Assembly (NCBI GenBank): GCA_021201825.1
Contig: JAJQED010000022.1
Location: 1-58,880 of the forward strand
DNA length: 58,880 bases
Origin: Alistipes sp.
GTDB taxonomy: Bacteria > Bacteroidota > Bacteroidia > Bacteroidales > Rikenellaceae
Direction: 5' to 3'
Each line of letters opens with the position of its first letter. Within the stretch, counting starts at the first letter, position 1. A program made the translations under genes and the position numbers. Under the pieces are notes generated by a model. It searched no databases, was not told where the DNA came from, and saw only the letters and a program-made list of their open reading frames with translations. Shown here piece after piece: positions 54,518 to 58,880 of the stretch.

Positions 54518-56608
54518 TTATTCCTCGCCCGCCGTTATATCCCCGAGGGGGTCGGGCTGGCCGAGTTCCGATTCGAGCGTTACTACTTTTTCGCCTTTTT
54601 CACTCTCTTCCGGTCCCTGTTCTACAGCGCCGGCCTCCCCGCAGGAGCTTCCGTTCTCCGTTTTCACGCGGGCGGCGGCCTCCGAACGCTCTTTCTCTAT
54701 ATCCTTTTTCCTTTTGCCGAAGATGCGTTCCACATCTTCGGTAAAGATCACCTCGCGCTCGAGCAACAGGTCGGCAAGCCGGCGCAGACCGTCACGGTGG
54801 GTCTCGAGTACCTGCCGCGCCATGGCCTCGGCCTCGGCTATGATATGTTTCACCTCCTCGTCGATCTTCTGGGCCGTCTGTTCGCTGAACGGCTTGGTGA
54901 ACGCCATGTCGCTCTGGCCCGTAGAATCGTAGTAGCTCACGTTACCCACGTTGTCGCTCATCCCGTAATACACAACCATGGCATAGGCCATCTTGGTCGC
55001 CTTTTCCAGGTCGCTCAACGCCCCTGTGGATACCCGCCCGAACGTCAGTATCTCCGATACCCGGCCGCCCATCGTCGCGGCGATCTCGTGCATGAGCTGC
55101 TCGCGGGTGGTTATCTGCCGTTCGTCCGGCAGGTACCATGCTGCCCCGAGGGCCTTGCCGCGCGGGATTATGGTAACTTTTATAAGCGGATGCGCCTCCT
55201 CGAGAAGCCAGCTGACCGTGGCATGGCCTGCCTCATGGAAAGCGATGGTGCGCTTTTCGTCGGGGGTGATTATCGTATTGCGTTTTTCGAGCCCGCCGAT
55301 GATCCTGTCGATGGCGGCAAGGAAATCCTCCTTGTCGATGGCGGTCTTATTGTTGCGGGCCGCGATCAGGGCGGCCTCGTTGCAGACGTTGGCGATGTCG
55401 GCCCCCGAGAAGCCCGGGGTCTGCTTGGCCAGGAACTCACGGTCCAGGTCCTTGACCAGTTTGAGGTTCTTCAGGTGTACCTCGAAGATCTCCTTGCGCT
55501 CGTTCAGGTCGGGCAGGCCCACTTCGATCTGGCGGTCGAACCGCCCGGCGCGCATCAGCGCCTTGTCCAGTATGTCGGCCCGGTTGGTGGCGGCCAGGAT
55601 TATTACGCCCGAGTTGGTCCCGAAGCCGTCCATCTCGGTCAGCAGCTGGTTCAGAGTATTCTCCCGTTCGTCATTGGACGAGTAGCCCACGTTCTTGCCG
55701 CGGGCGCGCCCGATGGCGTCGATCTCGTCGATGAACACGATGCACGGCGCTTTCTCCTTGGCCTGCCTGAACAGGTCGCGCACGCGCGAAGCACCCACGC
55801 CCACGAACATTTCCACGAAGTCCGACCCGCTGATGGAGAAGAACGGCACGTTGGCCTCCCCGGCCACAGCCTTGGCCAACAGGGTCTTACCCGTCCCCGG
55901 AGGGCCAACCAGGAGCGCTCCTTTGGGGATCTTGCCCCCCAGGTCCTTATATTTCTGCGGCTTCTTCAAAAAGTCCACGATCTCCATGACCTCCACCTTG
56001 GCCTCCTCCAGCCCGGCGACGTCCTTGAACGTGGTCTTCACCTGGCTGTCCTTGTCGAACATCTGGGCCTTGGCCTTGCCCACGTTGAAAATGCCGCTCC
56101 CGGCGCCGCCGCCAGCCCCGCGGGACATCATCCGCATAATGACGATCCACACAACGATGATGATCACGAACGGCAGGATGTCGCTCAAAAAGTCCATCCA
56201 TGCGTTGCGCCGCTCTTCGTACAGCACCTCCACATCGGACCCGGTGCGCTCCTTGAGATCCTTGACCTCGTTATAAAAAATGTCGACCGACGGTATCTTG
56301 TAGGTGAACTGCACCCCCTCGGCCGGTATGTTCTTATAATCCTCCTGCTGCTGGTAGCGCCCCACGGCGTCCGGCTTGAGCCGTATTTCCGCCACCTTGG
56401 TATTGGTAATAACGTCGATGCGCTCTACGTCGCCGTCGGCGATCATCGAGAACACCTCCCGCTCGCCCACCCGCGAGGGATGGTCCCGGCCGGAAGTGAC
56501 GCTGTACACCACCAACCCGATACCGATCAGCAGGTATACCCACAGTATATTGAACCTCGGACGCCGCATCTGCGGCAGGCCGGGTTTGTTATTGATCTTG
56601 TTAGCCAT
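54518..56608 (-). CDS. ftsH: ATP-dependent zinc metalloprotease FtsH
   Basis: Membrane-anchored AAA protease that degrades misfolded membrane proteins and some regulators. The 696 residues have membrane segments near 20-37 and 135-155 around a periplasmic domain. The AAA module contains [20 protein letters not shown] (about 228-247), [11 protein letters not shown] and the second region of homology RPGRFDRQI-like ([12 protein letters not shown]). The zinc site is [12 protein letters not shown] (HExxH, about 446-457). The C-terminal 60 residues are acidic. It follows rsfS by 34 bases and is followed by cdsA after 45 bases. Confidence 0.97.
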   Translation of the reverse strand: MANKINNKPGLPQMRRPRFNILWVYLLIGIGLVVYSVTSGRDHPSRVGEREVFSMIADGDVERIDVITNTKVAEIRLKPDAVGRYQQQEDYKNIPAEGVQFTYKIPSVDIFYNEVKDLKERTGSDVEVLYEERRNAWMDFLSDILPFVIIIVVWIVIMRMMSRGAGGGAGSGIFNVGKAKAQMFDKDSQVKTTFKDVAGLEEAKVEVMEIVDFLKKPQKYKDLGGKIPKGALLVGPPGTGKTLLAKAVAGEANVPFFSISGSDFVEMFVGVGASRVRDLFRQAKEKAPCIVFIDEIDAIGRARGKNVGYSSNDERENTLNQLLTEMDGFGTNSGVIILAATNRADILDKALMRAGRFDRQIEVGLPDLNERKEIFEVHLKNLKLVKDLDREFLAKQTPGFSGADIANVCNEAALIAARNNKTAIDKEDFLAAIDRIIGGLEKRNTIITPDEKRTIAFHEAGHATVSWLLEEAHPLIKVTIIPRGKALGAAWYLPDERQITTREQLMHEIAATMGGRVSEILTFGRVSTGALSDLEKATKMAYAMVVYYGMSDNVGNVSYYDSTGQSDMAFTKPFSEQTAQKIDEEVKHIIAEAEAMARQVLETHRDGLRRLADLLLEREVIFTEDVERIFGKRKKDIEKERSEAAARVKTENGSSCGEAGAVEQGPEESEKGEKVVTLESELGQPDPLGDITAGEE

Positions 56609-56642
56609 AAATTCGTTAAAAGTTAAATACGCCCGCGGCCCT

Positions 56643-56987
56643 CTATCCGCCGACCTCGGTCACCGGCACGTCGGCCCATAACGCCTCCAGGTTATAAAAC
56701 TCCCGAAGTTCGGTCTGGAATACGTGGACCACCACGTCTATATAGTCCAGAGCCACCCATACGCTGTTGGTGAGGCCCTCCACGCGCCACGGCTTCTCGC
56801 CGAGCCGCTCTTTTACTTTCTCCTCCACGCCGGCGGCGATAGCCGCCACCTGGGTGGTCGAGTCCGCGTTGCAGATCACGAACGCGGATGTTATGGCCCC
56901 GTCGATACCCGACAGGTCCAGTATCTTTATATCCTTACCTTTCTTATCTTCAATGGCGTCAGTAATCGCGCCTATCAGTTCCGTCAT
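56643..56987 (-). CDS. rsfS: Ribosomal silencing factor RsfS
   Basis: Binds L14 and blocks subunit joining in starvation. The 114-residue length fits, with the family pattern DIKILDLSGIDGAITSAFVICNADSTTQVAAIAAGVEE and VEGLTNSVWVALDYIDVVVHVF. The sequence WVALDYIDVVVHVF is the conserved end. It starts the operon rsfS-ftsH-cdsA-psd. A TAATTTTG box (57007-57014, minus) lies about 20 bases upstream, with a possible TTG at a long spacing. Confidence 0.93.
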   Translation of the reverse strand: MTELIGAITDAIEDKKGKDIKILDLSGIDGAITSAFVICNADSTTQVAAIAAGVEEKVKERLGEKPWRVEGLTNSVWVALDYIDVVVHVFQTELREFYNLEALWADVPVTEVGG

Positions 56988-57054
56988 ATAAAACTATTAA
57001 ATTCCGCAAAATTACTCTTTTTTCCCGACAATCACGGCAACCCTCCCCGTGCAT

Positions 57055-57666
57055 TTACCTCAATTTGATTTTCCGCACGGGAAGCCACTCCCCGAGCCTG
57101 TCACACACATACCTCGGAGTGCCTTGCAGACCGTCCACCGGTATCGTCCGTCCGTCGCCCAGACCCAACTCCGCGCGGGAGGAACGTTCGAACCTCGCAG
57201 GAAAACCTTTCCTGCTGTGACATATTTCCAGGTAGCGGATCTCATCCCACTTGAGCAGCACGAAACCGTTCCCGTGGGCCGGGTCCACGGTCCACAATCC
57301 GGCGCTGTTGTAAGCCATCGCCGGTTCCAGCACCAGCGGTTCCGAATACAACCCCGAGACGAGCCTCCGTGTAAAATACCACAACCATACCATAGGTATC
57401 AACTGGGCCAGGAACCCCATCTCGCCGTTCCACAGGAAATAAACCCCGAGACCGGCCAGAACCACGGCCGTGCCGGATATTGCGGCCCTCGTGATATAAC
57501 GGTTCCGCTCGGCTTTAAGGTATATGAATCCCGTTTTTTTCAACCCGTCCCCGGTCATCCGGGCAAGGCCGCCGTAAACGGGCACCTCCAGGCGGATCCT
57601 GCGGCCCGTACGGACCCCGGTCCATAAACCGTAAAATATGCCCGCGGATAGCAGCCATAAACTCAT
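57055..57666 (-). CDS. Hypothetical membrane protein with a PH-like soluble part
   Basis: The 203-residue protein has hydrophobic segments near 1-15, 62-80 and 84-103. A C-terminal soluble part of about 90 residues follows (KWDEIRYLEICHSRKGFPARFERSSRAELGLGDGRTIPVDGLQG). It could be a PH-like domain that binds lipid or protein, but this is a guess from its strand-like pattern. No family is recognised. It lies on the same strand as rsfS, about 65 bases upstream, and 7 bases after the OxyR gene stop. Confidence 0.6.
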   Translation of the reverse strand: MSLWLLSAGIFYGLWTGVRTGRRIRLEVPVYGGLARMTGDGLKKTGFIYLKAERNRYITRAAISGTAVVLAGLGVYFLWNGEMGFLAQLIPMVWLWYFTRRLVSGLYSEPLVLEPAMAYNSAGLWTVDPAHGNGFVLLKWDEIRYLEICHSRKGFPARFERSSRAELGLGDGRTIPVDGLQGTPRYVCDRLGEWLPVRKIKLR

Positions 57667-57673
57667 TGCCGTC

Positions 57674-58573
57674 CTAATTGAGGTTGATTGGAGCTACCTC
57701 CATGACCGATTGTTTCAACGCCTCCACCAGTGACCGCTTGACGTACGTCCGCCTCACGGCCAGCGATATCTTGCGCGACGCCGCCCCCTTGGCGAGGCTC
57801 TTCACCTGGTTCTTCCGATCGTGCGGGATATACTCGAGGGCCATCTCCGGGATAATGGTCATCCCGCTGGTGCAGTCCACGATACGCATAAGCGTGTCGA
57901 GCGACCCGCTCTCGAAATTACACGACGGATTCGCCGCCTGCCGGGACTGGCACAGCTCCAAAATCTGGTCCCGCAGGCAGTGCCCGTCGCTCAGAAGCAG
58001 CAACTGCTTCATATCTATATCCTCGATCCTGATATTGCTCCGTTCAAACAACGGGTTGGACGGCGACACGTAAGCATGGAACCGGTCGTTGAACAACTCC
58101 TGCTCCACGATACTGTCCGGGCACATACCGCCCGCCAAAATAGCCGCATCCAGCGAATCCCGCCCCAGGTTGACGATAATATCGGCCGTCTTCATCTCCC
58201 GGATCTCCAACTCCACCTTGGGATACTTGCGCAAAAACCCCGAAATGAACTTATGCAGCAGGTACGGCGCGATAGACGGTATCACCCCCAACCGCAAGGT
58301 ACCCGACACCTCGCCCTTAAGCTCGTTCACCGACTCGCGGATATAATTATAAGCCTTGAGAGCCTCCCGGGCATTGCGGATCACCACATGCCCCGCCTCG
58401 GTCGGTATGACCGGCTTCTTGGACCTGTCCAACAACACCACCCCCAACTCCTCCTCCAGGTTCTTGATCTGCATACTCAACGACGGCTGCGTAACGAAAC
58501 ACCGCTCGGAAGCCAACGAAAAACTCCCGCAATTGGCCACCGCCAACAAATACTCTATCTGAACAATCGTCAT
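57674..58573 (-). CDS. oxyR: LysR-type regulator, OxyR-like
   Basis: From the ATG at 58573 (MTIVQIEYLLAVA) it has 299 residues. The N-terminal winged HTH (CFVTQPSLSMQIKNLEEELGVVLLDRSKK) is typical of LysR proteins. In the effector domain a pair of cysteines lies in SDGHCLRDQILELCQSRQ, the CxxxxxxxxC spacing of OxyR, with the first Cys reacting with peroxide. The frame from 58594 (MINNGNVM) adds residues before the HTH that are not usual. It begins the run containing the membrane protein gene. Regulon targets are not in this window. Confidence 0.85.
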   Translation of the reverse strand: MTIVQIEYLLAVANCGSFSLASERCFVTQPSLSMQIKNLEEELGVVLLDRSKKPVIPTEAGHVVIRNAREALKAYNYIRESVNELKGEVSGTLRLGVIPSIAPYLLHKFISGFLRKYPKVELEIREMKTADIIVNLGRDSLDAAILAGGMCPDSIVEQELFNDRFHAYVSPSNPLFERSNIRIEDIDMKQLLLLSDGHCLRDQILELCQSRQAANPSCNFESGSLDTLMRIVDCTSGMTIIPEMALEYIPHDRKNQVKSLAKGAASRKISLAVRRTYVKRSLVEALKQSVMEVAPINLN

Positions 58574-58880
58574 AACATTACCATTGTTAATCAACCCATT
58601 CCAAAACCTCCACTAAGGACACGCCTATATTAACCCACAAATATTATAAAATAAATTTATGATTCCAAATCCCCCGCCATCCTCCACCCATAAACCACAG
58701 ATAAGCTTATCCATTAATATTTTCTTCTCTTTTGTAAAAGAGAAGCAGAGTTTTTGGAGCAGCGAGGGTACGCCTGCTTGCAGGCGGTACCGAGTCGCGA
58801 GAAAAAAAGTAAAACAAAACTTTTCTGGAAACAGTGTTACCCCTGCGGGGTTTCCTCCTCCTTGTAAGGCAGAGACAAGC
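58574..58880. other. Gene-free right edge with a hairpin
   Basis: No supported gene on either strand. A hairpin CTTCTCTTTT/AAAAGAGAAG (58724-58745, loop GT) lies in it, followed by a GC-rich part (58760-58800) and an A-rich run (58801-58820). It could be a terminator or the start of a repeat element cut by the window edge. Confidence 0.4.

Overview
This 58.9-kb window is chromosomal DNA from a Bacteroidota bacterium, most likely order Bacteroidales. A Rikenellaceae/Alistipes-like genome would fit the GC-rich housekeeping genes, but that rank is inference. The group call rests on four things. Several promoters match the Bacteroidota pattern TTTG-N19/20-TAnnTTTG (for example at 27928-27959, 32238-32269, 38070-38100, 40270-40301 and 40736-40767). 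There are lipoproteins of families known mainly from this phylum (DUF4836-like and DUF4837-like). Ribosomal protein S16 carries a long acidic tail, and the gene order rsfS-ftsH-cdsA-psd is present. No rRNA operon, CRISPR array, intact transposase or prophage was seen.

Layout. 1-6.9 kb is a minus-strand run of rpe, an ABC-F ATPase gene, rlmB, an ArgE-type deacylase gene, argH and a YgjP-like metallopeptidase gene, with a broken second metallopeptidase copy at the left edge. 7-10.5 kb holds a two-gene ABC exporter of the MacB/FtsX type and a DUF4836-like lipoprotein. 10.6-15.7 kb holds rmuC, an AraC regulator divergent from bioA, and a one-domain voltage-gated cation channel. 15.8-23.3 kb is a minus-strand block of ndk, metG, ilvE, tyrS, a degenerate M28 peptidase fused to a beta-barrel, and asnA. 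23.5-32 kb holds murA (Asp in place of the catalytic Cys), asd, two lipoproteins, a NodB-type deacetylase, rimM-rpsP, an Hsp20 with a Gln-rich insertion, and a frameshifted DUF4369/thioredoxin-like gene.

32.3-38.0 kb is an accessory region between tRNA-Arg(UCU) and two tRNA-Val genes. A 119-bp near-identical direct repeat (32558-32676 and 37355-37472) brackets about 4.7 kb. The bracketed DNA holds a primase-C-terminal fragment, a DUF4143-type ATPase, the last 60 or so codons of a tyrosine recombinase, a frameshifted AraC regulator, an aldo/keto reductase and an OB-fold protein. It looks like a decayed integrative element that kept a few cargo genes.

38.1-58.6 kb returns to core genes: aspS divergent from tadA, a TPR protein, a U32/RlhA-like protein, an rRNA methyltransferase, trkA with a GH3-like protein, a deoxynucleoside kinase and an RsmF-like methyltransferase, then an AI-2E-type permease, psd, cdsA, ftsH, rsfS, a membrane protein and an OxyR-type regulator. 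Two non-coding blocks (44.1-44.66 kb and 51.3-51.65 kb) share a 172-bp dispersed repeat and REP-like palindromes.

No complete new defence or biosynthetic system is evident. The observations most worth a second look are the peptidase/beta-barrel fusion with lost active-site residues, the Cav-like channel pore, the repeat-bracketed island, the low-complexity insertion in Hsp20 and the 172-bp dispersed repeat.
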